Program-made: the position numbers and the translations under genes
DNA from: Cyanobacteria bacterium REEB67
GTDB taxonomy: Bacteria; Cyanobacteriota; Vampirovibrionia; Obscuribacterales; Obscuribacteraceae
DNA: 64,000 nt
Assembly (NCBI GenBank): GCA_018971775.1
Contig: JAGXAB010000017.1
Location: 1-64,000, forward strand
Direction: 5' to 3'
Shown: positions 25,888 through 33,946 of the stretch, piece by piece
Position numbering within the stretch: the first letter of the stretch is position 1
How the letters are laid out: each line of letters begins with the position of its first letter
The notes under the pieces: generated by a model
Database searches by the model: none
Told to the model about the DNA's origin: nothing
Seen by the model: the letters and a program-made list of their open reading frames with translations, nothing else

Positions 25888-27168
25888 CTACAAGGTGTGA
25901 GGTTTCGGCACATCCCCACCGTTGCCCTCTACTTTTTCCTCGATTGTTGTTTCCGCTTTTTTCAGTGCTTCCAGCTCCGGCGGCTTTATCACCCGCACCA
26001 ATTTCGAGCAAAAGTCCGCTTCTTTTGAGGTCGGACTTTTTTCCTCGCCGCGGCCGGCGAAATGCTCTACCCCAGTAGCCTTTACGACAGGCTCCGGTTC
26101 GAGCTCGAAGCCCTCTCCCGGTTTATCGCTATGCACCATATTCGATACCAGCTCGAAAGGCATTGTGTGACCGACCAGGCCTTTGTCCACCACCGTAAAA
26201 TCAATGCGCTCCAGATATTCGTCCGCGCCGTTGACTCGCCGTCTGGTAGGGGTAGCTGCTTCGCCGAGGCGGTAATAACCGCCGCTCAATAGTTGACTGA
26301 AGGGTAAGAGCTTGTCTTTGTTGGAGACGTACAATCTGATCCTAGCCTTCGCCTGTGTGCAACCCATGGTGTAATGTCTGGTCGTGTCGGCATCGATGTC
26401 CGGTGACATCAGCTCCCAATCCTTGATCAGCTGTGTCCCGTAAACATGGGGCATAGCGCGTATTACCACGCGATTGCCCATGCTATGAGCTAGAGCGATT
26501 ACCTCGAGGGGGTGCTCTTCTCGCAGCTTGAGCAAATCATTGCAAAACATATTGAAGTGCTGTTGCGACCATTCGACATTGGCGCCGTCAATGAAATAAT
26601 CGATGATTGTCGGATTGGATGGCCAAGAATAGAGCACCATCGGCTTTTGTAAATAGTAAGCGAGTGTTGCCGCATCTTCCAGGCAATCTTCAAAGCCGTC
26701 AGCCGCGCCGTGCACAAATACGCACAATTCCGGGCTGCCATTGCTGTCGAGAGCCTTTTTAATACGATCGAAAAATTCTTCTTTAGCGGCGTCAAAGCGT
26801 TCTTTGCGCGTCACATGCACTTCGGCGAGGCGATCATTGGCCGGCACCATAATGCGATCTTCGGGCGCTTGCTTTTTGCCTTTCTTTTCCGCGCCTAGCC
26901 AGCCGAGATTTTTCAGATGGTCGTCGATCAGCAGCTTCCGGCGATTGTGGACGGTAACGCTGGCCGTGCCATAGTACATGTGATGTTCGCACTGTATGGG
27001 ATAGCGGCGGCGGTGACCGTAGGTATTTATCTCCTGCTCTCTGTCGGTGAGATAGAGAATGGGAATGGTGACGTAAGGCGGCGCGACCTGGTCTGCGGCA
27101 AATGTTTGTTCGCCCCAGACGAAAAGGGCGATGGTTGCGGCCAGTGTCAGGCTCAGATTTTTGATCAT
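25888..27168 (-). CDS. Secreted alpha/beta-hydrolase, DUF900-like
   Basis: A signal peptide (KNLSLTLAATIALFVWGEQTFA) starts the 426-residue protein. The hydrolase core shows LCVFVHGAADGFEDCLEDAA (the oxyanion-strand HG motif of the DUF900 family), then LYSWPSNP, and the nucleophile elbow IALAHSMGNRVV (Ser in A-H-S-M-G). The DUF900 family is annotated as esterase/lipase-like and is common in bacteria of many phyla. An acid-His pair should lie in the C-terminal half (DIDADTTRH and GLVGHTMPFELVS are candidates). The Glu/Lys-rich C-terminus is probably disordered. Substrate unknown. Confidence 0.8.
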   Translation of the reverse strand: MIKNLSLTLAATIALFVWGEQTFAADQVAPPYVTIPILYLTDREQEINTYGHRRRYPIQCEHHMYYGTASVTVHNRRKLLIDDHLKNLGWLGAEKKGKKQAPEDRIMVPANDRLAEVHVTRKERFDAAKEEFFDRIKKALDSNGSPELCVFVHGAADGFEDCLEDAATLAYYLQKPMVLYSWPSNPTIIDYFIDGANVEWSQQHFNMFCNDLLKLREEHPLEVIALAHSMGNRVVIRAMPHVYGTQLIKDWELMSPDIDADTTRHYTMGCTQAKARIRLYVSNKDKLLPFSQLLSGGYYRLGEAATPTRRRVNGADEYLERIDFTVVDKGLVGHTMPFELVSNMVHSDKPGEGFELEPEPVVKATGVEHFAGRGEEKSPTSKEADFCSKLVRVIKPPELEALKKAETTIEEKVEGNGGDVPKPHTL

Positions 27169-27356
27169 GTCAAATTATAGCGCACCACGTTTTCAAGTTT
27201 TTACATTGAGTTCATATAGTTCCCGGAAAGGCTTATTAGGGCAATGTAACCGGTAAAAATATATCGGCCATCGGTTAAAGTTAGACGCCCGCCGGACCTT
27301 TGTGGTATTTGTATCTGACGGTCAAGGCTAATGTCATTGTCAGAGGTCCAGCACTC

Positions 27357-28418
27357 ATGCTCTTGAGGCGCCGTTTTCTGCAGAAGATGATCCTATCGGT
27401 GTCCGCTCTTTGTGCCTTGAGCATGGGCAGCGGTTGCGAATTTTTGTTTGGTCCGGCTCTGGCTGTCGATCTGACTTTGTTTGGCGGCAAAGGCAAGCCA
27501 CAGAAGCGTGATTTTCCGATTGCCGTATTTGAAAAGCTCTCGGACCCTTCGTCCGAATATATCTCACCGGATGCGGTGCAGTTGGCCGAGGCGATGAACC
27601 TCGTGCCAAAACTGCGTCGCCTGATGATTCTCAACGAAAGGCACCACGCCCTTGCTCCCGGTGAATCTCTCTCCACCGCCGATCGCGTTGAGCGCACCGA
27701 ACTCCGCTTCGACGTGCTCGAATCAGTCGAGGAAGCGCGTTTGCAGATCGACTTTATCATTGCCGAGATCGAAGAAGAACAGGCGATTCTGAATGAGGCG
27801 ATGCGTCTTTTCTCAAGCGATCGCGACGCGCGCGTCAACCGGGCCAATATTCTCGCTTTTCGCACCAATGGCGCGCTCTGGGCCGTGGCGGAGGCTTTGA
27901 CAATTCCTTCCTATAAATATCCGCGTTATTCGATACCATCTGGCGCTGTCGGTATCGTCGCCGGTGTTGTGCCATCCATTTTTTCTATTTATGCGACGAG
28001 ATCGCTGAACGGCGGTCAGTATGAGCGTCATCCGTATCCCAATATTCTTTCCAAGATTTATGACTTCCCGACTATTCCACGAATCGAGTATCCAGAGATA
28101 GTCTGGAAATATTTAAATTCTTGCCCACATGGTCAGACGCGCACGAGAAGAGAAATCATCAAAGCCAACTGGTATGCCGACGAAAACATCCATATATTTA
28201 AAGATGGTCCAAGCCTTGAAAAATTGCGCAAGCTCACTGGCAACGAGCCTTACACTGCCGACATGAACCTGGTCTCGGACAAGCTGATCATGAGCGATCA
28301 GATTAAAGCCGTCACTTTGCAGATGAGTCGACCGTTACTAGAAATATGTATGGTAGCGCGTGGTCGCAAAAAGTTTGTCGATCAGACTGGCTCTGTAGGC
28401 TCCGATCCGACCGAATAG
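27357..28418 (+). CDS. Putative secreted or membrane-anchored protein, unknown function
   Basis: ATG at 27357 gives MLLRRRFLQK and a hydrophobic stretch (MILSVSALCALSMGSGCEF), a likely signal peptide or, through the cysteine, a lipoprotein anchor. A TTG at 27300 is open in the same frame but adds an unlikely N-terminus. The 353-residue protein contains a long acidic helical segment (about 85-155, including LDFVES-like heptads and IIAEIEEEQAILNEAMRL) that may be coiled coil. A Pro/Gly-rich hydrophobic segment follows (about 195-220, IPSGAVGIVAGVVPSIFSIY) that could be a second membrane span. I recognise no family. The next gene on the strand is a UbiB kinase about 160 bases away. Confidence 0.65.
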   Translation: MLLRRRFLQKMILSVSALCALSMGSGCEFLFGPALAVDLTLFGGKGKPQKRDFPIAVFEKLSDPSSEYISPDAVQLAEAMNLVPKLRRLMILNERHHALAPGESLSTADRVERTELRFDVLESVEEARLQIDFIIAEIEEEQAILNEAMRLFSSDRDARVNRANILAFRTNGALWAVAEALTIPSYKYPRYSIPSGAVGIVAGVVPSIFSIYATRSLNGGQYERHPYPNILSKIYDFPTIPRIEYPEIVWKYLNSCPHGQTRTRREIIKANWYADENIHIFKDGPSLEKLRKLTGNEPYTADMNLVSDKLIMSDQIKAVTLQMSRPLLEICMVARGRKKFVDQTGSVGSDPTE

Positions 28419-28579
28419 TTGTCCGAAGTAATTGTTGCTTAGCTGACCGCTTGAATTTCCGAATCGCCACTGATTAGTGATTTGGAACCGATCGCATTGT
28501 CGTCCGTCGTCACTTTTGTGTCTGTAGGGCGAGTAGCTCATTGCTAAACAAAGCTGTAAGTGCTGAAAAAGGAAATAAC

Positions 28580-30253
28580 ATGAGAATGGGATTGTCGCTT
28601 AAGCCTGATTATGTGAAACGCTACAAAGACATCGCCTGGTTGCTGATTAAATACGGCAATAGCGACGTCGTCAAAAATGCCGGTTTGGAAGAGGTTCTCG
28701 GCGAACATCGTGAGGGCGCTGCACCGGCTGAGGCGAAGGAATTGGCTGCTGACCTGGAGAAGCTTGGACCGGCATTTGTCAAATTGGGACAGATGCTCTC
28801 AACGCGTTCTGACTTGCTGCCGGTCACATATCTTGAGGCCTTATCTCGTTTACAGGATAATTGCGAACCATTTTCTTTTAAGGAAGTGGAAACAATAGTC
28901 GTCTCCGAGCTCGGAGTCAAGTTGAACACCGCTTTCAGCTCCTTCGATCCGATACCGGTAGCAGCAGCTTCCCTTGGTCAGATTCACCACGCCGCCATGC
29001 GCGATGGTCGGGAAGTGGCCGTAAAAGTACAGCGTCCCGGCATTCGTGAAAGCGTCGTCCAGGATCTCGATATTCTCTGCGACGTAGCCGAGTTTTACGA
29101 CTCGCATAGCGAGTCGGGCCGTCGCATCCGTTACCGCGCCATGATGGATGAATTCAGACGTTCGGTCATGCTCGAGCTCGATTATCGGCGGGAAGCGCAC
29201 AATTTGAGCACCCTCAAGGACAACATGAAGGAGTTTCCTCTGATTGTGGTGCCGGCGCCAATAACCGCCTTCAGTACTTCCAAAGTACTGACGATGGAAT
29301 TTATCAACGGTCGCAAGATCACCGCCGTCACGCCGCTGACACTACTCGATATTGATGGACCGAAACTGGCTGAACAGTCATTCGAAGCCTATCTCAAACA
29401 AATTTTGATCGATGGATTTTTCCACGCCGATCCGCATCCGGGCAATGTCTTTTTGACCAACGATCATAAGATCGCTTTGCTCGATCTGGGCATGGTGGCA
29501 ACGCTCACGCCGGTCATGCAAGGTAAGCTTCTGCAGATGCTTCTCGCCATCAGCGAATGTCGCTCGGATAGTGTAGCCAACATCGCTATAGAAATCGGCG
29601 AAAAGCTGGGCGATTTCGATGAATCTGCCTGTCGACGCCGGATCAATGAGCTTATTCAACAGAATGTCGGCGCTAATATCAACCAGATGGAAGTAGGCAA
29701 GATCGTTCTCGAGATTACCAAGGCCTCGGCTGAATGCGGCATCCATGTGCCAGCAGAGCTGACGATGTTGGGCAAGACGCTGTTGAATCTCGATCAAGTC
29801 GGTCGCACCCTCGATCCCAATTTCGATCCCAATGCCTACGTACGCCACAATGCCGGCCACATCATGCAGGAACGCATGATTCGCAGCATCTCGCCGGCCA
29901 ATGCATTTACCGCTCTCGTCGAGGCGCGCGACTTTGCTGAAAAATTGCCCGGTCGCGTCAGTAAGATCATGGATCTGGTCGCCACCAATAAATTGGAAGT
30001 AAAAGTCGACGCCATCGATGAAGCTGTCCTGGTCGACGCCTTCCAAAAGGTCGCTAACCGCATCACGATCGGCCTTGTCCTGGCGGCCCTGATTATTGGC
30101 GCATCGCTATTGATGCGCGTGCAGACGCATTTCACTTTGCTCGGTTATCCGGGCCTGGCCATGCTCTGCTTCCTGGCTGCTGCCGGGGGTGGTTTCTTCC
30201 TGGTTGTTCATATCGCTTTTTACGATCAAAAGCCGAAGAAGTTTGTAGAATAG
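28580..30253 (+). CDS. ubiB: ABC1/UbiB-family atypical kinase
   Basis: UbiB/AarF/ABC1 proteins are atypical kinase or ATPase-like proteins needed for quinone synthesis and lipid homeostasis. ATG at 28580 is preceded by AAAAAGGAAATAAC, so it is preferred to TTG at 28541. The 557-residue protein shows the family KxGQ motif (FVKLGQMLSTR), the Ala-rich loop AAASLGQIHHA, AVKVQRPG with the ATP-binding Lys, the FHADPHPGN catalytic loop and the LLDLGMV metal-binding motif. The last 65 residues contain two membrane spans. Its last 20 codons and terminator are duplicated at 33555-33738. The quinone substrate is unknown, and the symbol is by family only. Confidence 0.9.
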   Translation: MRMGLSLKPDYVKRYKDIAWLLIKYGNSDVVKNAGLEEVLGEHREGAAPAEAKELAADLEKLGPAFVKLGQMLSTRSDLLPVTYLEALSRLQDNCEPFSFKEVETIVVSELGVKLNTAFSSFDPIPVAAASLGQIHHAAMRDGREVAVKVQRPGIRESVVQDLDILCDVAEFYDSHSESGRRIRYRAMMDEFRRSVMLELDYRREAHNLSTLKDNMKEFPLIVVPAPITAFSTSKVLTMEFINGRKITAVTPLTLLDIDGPKLAEQSFEAYLKQILIDGFFHADPHPGNVFLTNDHKIALLDLGMVATLTPVMQGKLLQMLLAISECRSDSVANIAIEIGEKLGDFDESACRRRINELIQQNVGANINQMEVGKIVLEITKASAECGIHVPAELTMLGKTLLNLDQVGRTLDPNFDPNAYVRHNAGHIMQERMIRSISPANAFTALVEARDFAEKLPGRVSKIMDLVATNKLEVKVDAIDEAVLVDAFQKVANRITIGLVLAALIIGASLLMRVQTHFTLLGYPGLAMLCFLAAAGGGFFLVVHIAFYDQKPKKFVE

Positions 30254-30372
30254 ATTTTTTGGCAACGTAATTTGAGCAGACCGCGCCTTTTGTTTTGCTT
30301 GCGCAAGGCCCAGGTCAATTGCCTGTGAAAAACGTGTGTCTACATTGTATACACATGTTTTTTAGCCTTTGT
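30189..30372 (+). repeat. 184-bp direct repeat, copy A (3' end of ubiB plus terminator)
   Basis: This stretch aligns without gaps to 33555-33738 with about 14 mismatches (about 92 percent identity by eye). It covers the last 21 codons of ubiB, its stop, and the terminator hairpin. In the coding part four of five changes lie in synonymous or start/stop-neutral positions and the frame is intact in both copies. Most non-coding differences fall in the first 50 bases after the stop; the terminator is nearly identical. The pair brackets the hipBA-transposase insert. Confidence 0.93.
30328..30363. terminator. Terminator between ubiB and hipA (convergent)
   Basis: AAAAACGTGTGT (30328-30339) pairs with ACACATGTTTTT (30351-30362) with one G-U pair and an 11-base loop, followed by T. 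A and T tracts on both sides make it work for both strands. Confidence 0.88.
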
Positions 30373-30440
30373 TCGGAGCGCGCCTGGTCGCCAATTGCAC
30401 CTTCGGCTTTTCTAGTCAACGGCTATCATTGCCGGCAAAT

Positions 30441-32408
30441 TTAATTTGTCGGTCCCATCGGCCCAGGTGGGCCACTTACCCCTCGCAGAGACATTAACGT
30501 TATTCGGTCATATGTTTTGTCTAATTCCGGAGTGATCCATTGTGCGTCCGGGTCCAATTTTGCTGCGGTTTCAAATTTGTCCTTTGATTCGGAGACGTTG
30601 CCCGAAATGAACATCGATATAGCCAAATTGAAAACCGCTTCGGAAAAGTAAGGATTAATTGCCAGGGCAGCTTTGAAACTCTCATCGGCTCTTGCTGATT
30701 GCCTGATGATGTCGTAAACGCCTAGATTGTACCAAGCTTCGGCAAGATTTGGATTTAGTTTAATTGCTTCCTGTAATGCCTTTTCAAACAGTACCTGGCG
30801 CTTCGTTTTTTCTACAACATCAGGAGTCTGACTAATGTCCCAGTGTGCAGAGGCGGCATTGTATGCTGCTTCTGCGAGCGGCTTTAGGGTTAAGGCCGTC
30901 ATAAAATCTGCAATGCCTTCTTCGGGTTCATTCAATTCGAGCTTGTAGAGTCCTCGATTGTAATAAGCTTCGGCTGAGGGCTTTTCCGCGATACTTGCGC
31001 TAGCTAATCTCACGGCGCCTTTGAAATCTTTAGCTTTTGCTAGATGATCTGCCCTGTTGTACAAGTCTCCGGAGAGCGAGTTAGCGGTAGACTTGCCAGC
31101 ATAGCCAGCTTGGCCCGCGAGATAGAAATACCTAAAGGAGTGCTCTGCTTCCGCGCTTCGAGAAAGATTTAGTTTAGAGGGTTTAAATAGGTCGGCTTTC
31201 CCTATGTGTGAATCTATGACCTCTCGAACCGTAGGTGGAAACGGTAGGCTTCTCTTGTGTTCAGTCCAAACTGCTTGAAATTGTTCAACGGCTTCTTTCA
31301 CTGTTAGATTTACAAACTTGGCTGATACTTCTGCCTTGGCTGCAAATTTTTCGAAATTGTCGAGATTGATCGCAGTCATTAGTTTCTCACCGCCAAGACT
31401 AAGTCCCAAATGTGGATCTGGATGAAACGCAATTGTTGGAACAAAGTCATAGGCTGGTGACAGTTGTGGATTCTTCCCATCCCTGTATAAAAGTGACCAG
31501 TTTTTGAGATGCATATCGGCGTTTCCGATCGCTATTGTGAAAACAAGGCGACGAACAAACTCTTTTATTCCTTCTTCTCCGCTCATTATCCAGATTACAT
31601 GAGCCAGGTCATGATACGCGACTCCCTTGTATTTCTCGTTCGGAAACTTACCGAATACCTGTGCAAAATCTTCAACGTGTATTCGGCCGCTAGGGCTTCT
31701 ATCAAAGCGTTTAGCCACTAGGCCTTGTCCATTCATTGCATCTATGTCGGCCGGCAGATCGGCTATATCGGCTGTGTTTACAAGGCTAACTTCGGCAGTG
31801 TCTATACCCATTAGCTTTGCAAGTTTCATGCTGGCGAATTCTGCTTCCGGTAATAGATCATGTTTGTTTGATGGGAGTTTTATGATGTGATCACCATCGG
31901 CCCCAGTTGTACGGATAGTTAGTCTTCCGCCCGCTTCCATCAGTGCCGAAAACTTTAGTTGCACGCCAGCTAGTGAGAATTTCGGAATATAATTAGGTGA
32001 ATTTTGTTGCTCATCCGGCTGCTTGTGTTCAATTGGTTCAAGTTTCTTGCCCCCTGATTTGATAATGACGGCGCCAGGCAGATCTGAACCTAATGCGGCT
32101 AACAAATAAAACTCCCTTTCCTTATTGATTTTAAGTTTGGCCGCAAGATATTCTCGCAAGTTGCCTTCTGGCAGAAGGTTTGAAAAAAAAGGATGAACTT
32201 TCTGTCTGTAGGGCTTTACCGTGTCAATTAGGCTTCCATCATTCTTCCGAAAGAAAAGGCTAAGCACAGGTCTGTTTGAATCATTCACATACTCTGGATC
32301 GAACGCGAAGAAACTTTTGTCGTTTTGATCGACGCTGATGCTTCCTACGAATCTCTCTAAGAGAAAGACCTCAAGTCTGTTCCCGTATATATCTGTTGCT
32401 TTAGTCAT
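30441..32408 (-). CDS. hipA: HipA-family kinase toxin fused to TPR repeats
   Basis: HipA kinases phosphorylate target proteins (GltX in E. coli) and cause growth arrest. ATG at 32408 overlaps the hipB stop in ATGACTAA, so the pair is translationally coupled. The N-subdomain spans about 10-100 (the SLAGVQLKFS segment follows at about 145). The catalytic region is GNADMHLKNW with D298, H300 and N303, followed by SPAYDFVP with D321. All key residues appear present, so it should be active. The usual HipA is about 440 residues; this one is 655, because about 200 residues of TPR repeats (about 455-640, e.g. AYYNRGLYKLELNEPEEGI and AWYNLGVYDIIRQ) are fused to the C-terminus. A short collagen-like tail (GPPGPMGPTN) ends it. 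The gene is more AT-rich than its neighbours. Confidence 0.9.
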   Translation of the reverse strand: MTKATDIYGNRLEVFLLERFVGSISVDQNDKSFFAFDPEYVNDSNRPVLSLFFRKNDGSLIDTVKPYRQKVHPFFSNLLPEGNLREYLAAKLKINKEREFYLLAALGSDLPGAVIIKSGGKKLEPIEHKQPDEQQNSPNYIPKFSLAGVQLKFSALMEAGGRLTIRTTGADGDHIIKLPSNKHDLLPEAEFASMKLAKLMGIDTAEVSLVNTADIADLPADIDAMNGQGLVAKRFDRSPSGRIHVEDFAQVFGKFPNEKYKGVAYHDLAHVIWIMSGEEGIKEFVRRLVFTIAIGNADMHLKNWSLLYRDGKNPQLSPAYDFVPTIAFHPDPHLGLSLGGEKLMTAINLDNFEKFAAKAEVSAKFVNLTVKEAVEQFQAVWTEHKRSLPFPPTVREVIDSHIGKADLFKPSKLNLSRSAEAEHSFRYFYLAGQAGYAGKSTANSLSGDLYNRADHLAKAKDFKGAVRLASASIAEKPSAEAYYNRGLYKLELNEPEEGIADFMTALTLKPLAEAAYNAASAHWDISQTPDVVEKTKRQVLFEKALQEAIKLNPNLAEAWYNLGVYDIIRQSARADESFKAALAINPYFSEAVFNLAISMFISGNVSESKDKFETAAKLDPDAQWITPELDKTYDRITLMSLRGVSGPPGPMGPTN

Positions 32409-32706
32409 CGTCGTCGCCTGTCGGTATAAATGCTCGTTCGTCCGAGTTGGCCTCGCCTGCAAATTCTTGAATCATTTGTTTTACAGATGGGGTTATCTGC
32501 CGCGGTGCGAGAATAACTTCAAGATCTAAGGTTCTTGCTAGTTCGATAAACGTGCTGAGCCGCAGATCATGCCGGCCGTTTTCTATGGATGAAAGATAAC
32601 TTTGAGGGAAACCAAGTTTGCCGCTAATTTGGCCTTGGCTTAGACCCTTTGTTTTTCGGGCCTTCACCAATTGGGCGAGAAGGGGTTCTATTTGATAATG
32701 TCGCAT
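32401..32706 (-). CDS. hipB: HipB-family antitoxin, XRE helix-turn-helix
   Basis: The 101-residue protein has a classic XRE/HTH_3 domain at about 10-65 (LVKARKTKGLSQGQISGKLG, then SYLSSIENGRHDLRLSTFIELA). A C-terminal tail rich in Asp (ending in four Asp residues) follows. It binds DNA and its own toxin, blocking the kinase and repressing the operon. The stop overlaps the hipA start by eight bases, antitoxin first as expected. A perfect 21-bp inverted repeat lies two bases before the ATG, and no ribosome binding site is visible. The mRNA may therefore be leaderless, or the start may be mis-assigned. Confidence 0.92.
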   Translation of the reverse strand: MRHYQIEPLLAQLVKARKTKGLSQGQISGKLGFPQSYLSSIENGRHDLRLSTFIELARTLDLEVILAPRQITPSVKQMIQEFAGEANSDERAFIPTGDDDD

Positions 32707-32708
32707 AT

Positions 32709-32754
32709 ATAAGACATATCATATATTTTGCTCAAAATATATGATATGTCTTAT
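32709..32754 (-). promoter_or_regulatory. Perfect 21-bp inverted repeat, likely hipBA operator
   Basis: The arms at 32709-32729 and 32734-32754 are perfectly complementary and separated by four bases (GCTC). They are very AT-rich, with TATATATG and TATGATAT elements that could be -10 boxes for the minus strand. The repeat ends two bases before the hipB start codon, so HipB binding here would block transcription or translation start. HipB proteins in other species bind palindromes in the same place. Confidence 0.75.
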
Positions 32755-32814
32755 TATTTTGAGGATATTTTGTTCGGTGGCGCTCGTGAGTTATATTATA
32801 TATGGTATAGAATT

Positions 32815-32846
32815 CTGTAAATATATGATGTATTGTATATTTACAG
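32815..32846. promoter_or_regulatory. Second inverted repeat upstream of hipB
   Basis: CTGTAAATATA (32815-32825) pairs with TATATTTACAG (32836-32846), a perfect 11-base inverted repeat with a 10-base spacer, 60 bases upstream of the first palindrome. It is AT-rich and could be another regulator site or a terminator-like hairpin of the transposase-side element. The sequence between the two repeats is unusually AT-rich (TATATTATATATGG). Confidence 0.5.
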
Positions 32847-32893
32847 GCGGAACAAAAAACAGCATTCTTTTGCCCTAGTCTCAATCGGTATTC

Positions 32894-33289
32894 ATGCGTA
32901 AGCGGTGCAGCAACCACGGCTCGCGCAGCAGCAGCAAGACTCCTGCCGGCAAACATGAGGAGGTCGAGCTCAAGACCTACAAGGAATTCTCTAAGCCATC
33001 GGCAATGAACGAAGGCATCATGGCCAAAGTTTTGGCCGGTGTCTCTACACGGGACTACGAAGGAACCATCGACCAGGTCCTGGAAGGCCACGTTATCAGC
33101 CGCAGTGCAGTAAGCCGCCGGGCTGTTAAAACGGCCAGCAAGCGCCTGGAAGAATTCTACGCCCGGCGCTTCGACGATCGCGAATTCGTCGCCATCATGA
33201 TCGATGGCATTGGTGTTGCCGATGTCGACAACATCGTTGCCCTTGGTATTGGCCGTTGTGTGGCTCAGTCGGCAGTGTTTTTTTACTAG
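32894..33289 (+). pseudogene. Truncated IS256/Mutator-type transposase remnant
   Basis: The 131-residue frame contains the Mutator-family signature GVSTRDYEGTIDQVL, then GHVISRSAVSRR, EEFYARRF, and VAIMIDGIGV, the strand with the first catalytic Asp. A full transposase is about 400 residues. Here similarity stops near 33253 and the frame runs into unrelated sequence ending at 33289. The C-terminal two thirds, including the other acidic residues, are absent, so it cannot be active. No terminal inverted repeats are visible around it. It lies inside the segment bracketed by the ubiB repeats. Confidence 0.8.
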
Positions 33290-33554
33290 TCATGATTTCC
33301 CCGTACGAAAAACTACCGACTTAGAGTGTGCGTGTCAGTTCGGCAGCACATCAAGGATTGATTTTTGAAAACTCTTGATGCCTTGAAGTGCCATCGTTTT
33401 TTGTGGCAGAATTATTTCGATCTTTGCTGCGAGTGAGTTATATTGACCGTTAACTGGTGGCATCCCCTATTTTTTTTCCGAAATTTAGTCTACTACGCTA
33501 TGGTATAAGCACGGGAAGTGGCTTGCCAAAAGGACTTTACCGAAAAAGACTATC

Positions 33555-33738
33555 GTGGTTTCTTCCTGGTCGTTCATATTGCTTTTTACGATCAGAAGCC
33601 GAAGAAGTTTATGGAATAGATTTTTTGGCAACGCAAGCTGATTAGACCGCTCATTTTGTCTTGCTTGCGCAAGGCCCAGGTCAATTGCCTGTGAAAAACG
33701 TGTGTCTACATTGTATACACACGTTTTTTAGCCTTTGT
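33555..33738 (+). pseudogene. Direct repeat copy B: severed 3' end of a ubiB homologue plus terminator
   Basis: Codes for the last 21 residues of UbiB (GFFLVVHIAFYDQKPKKFME then stop, against FVE in copy A), with no upstream ubiB sequence. Preservation of the frame with third-position changes means this end diverged under selection while part of a working gene, so it is not a decayed copy of the local gene. It probably came in with the inserted segment from a relative and marks the far junction. Confidence 0.85.
33694..33729 (+). terminator. Second copy of the ubiB terminator
   Basis: AAAAACGTGTGT (33694-33705) pairs perfectly with ACACACGTTTTT (33717-33728), followed by T, with the same 11-base loop as copy A. 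Here the G-U pair of copy A is a G-C pair. Confidence 0.85.
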
Positions 33739-33946
33739 CGACATCCTTGCCTCGTAGCCGTGCGGGCGGGCATTTTTCTGACCGGCATTTTGTCACAGTC
33801 TTGTCACGCTGCCGGCGCATAATAGATTCGTTCCTGTTCAAAAAAACCTTACTCAGCCATTTTCACCAGGCCATATTTTAAACGGCCTCCTTCCAACCGA
33901 CTGCAGCTTTTTGCCAGCGGTCCGCTTTCCTTGGAGTGTATTTACT

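Larger units (their letters stand above)
33290..33946. other. Intergenic stretch holding the second ubiB 3'-end copy
   Basis: No intact gene. From 33290 to about 33554 I see unremarkable sequence left from the insertion. 33555-33738 is the second copy of the ubiB end (listed separately). 33739-33946 is the promoter side of the next gene; I find no convincing -35/-10 pair. GGAG near 33932 lies about ten bases before the next start. Confidence 0.5.

Noticed and set aside
33457..33645. 62-residue frame crossing into ubiB repeat copy B
   Set aside because: It is out of frame with the ubiB-derived residues and has no motif; the repeat explains the sequence better.
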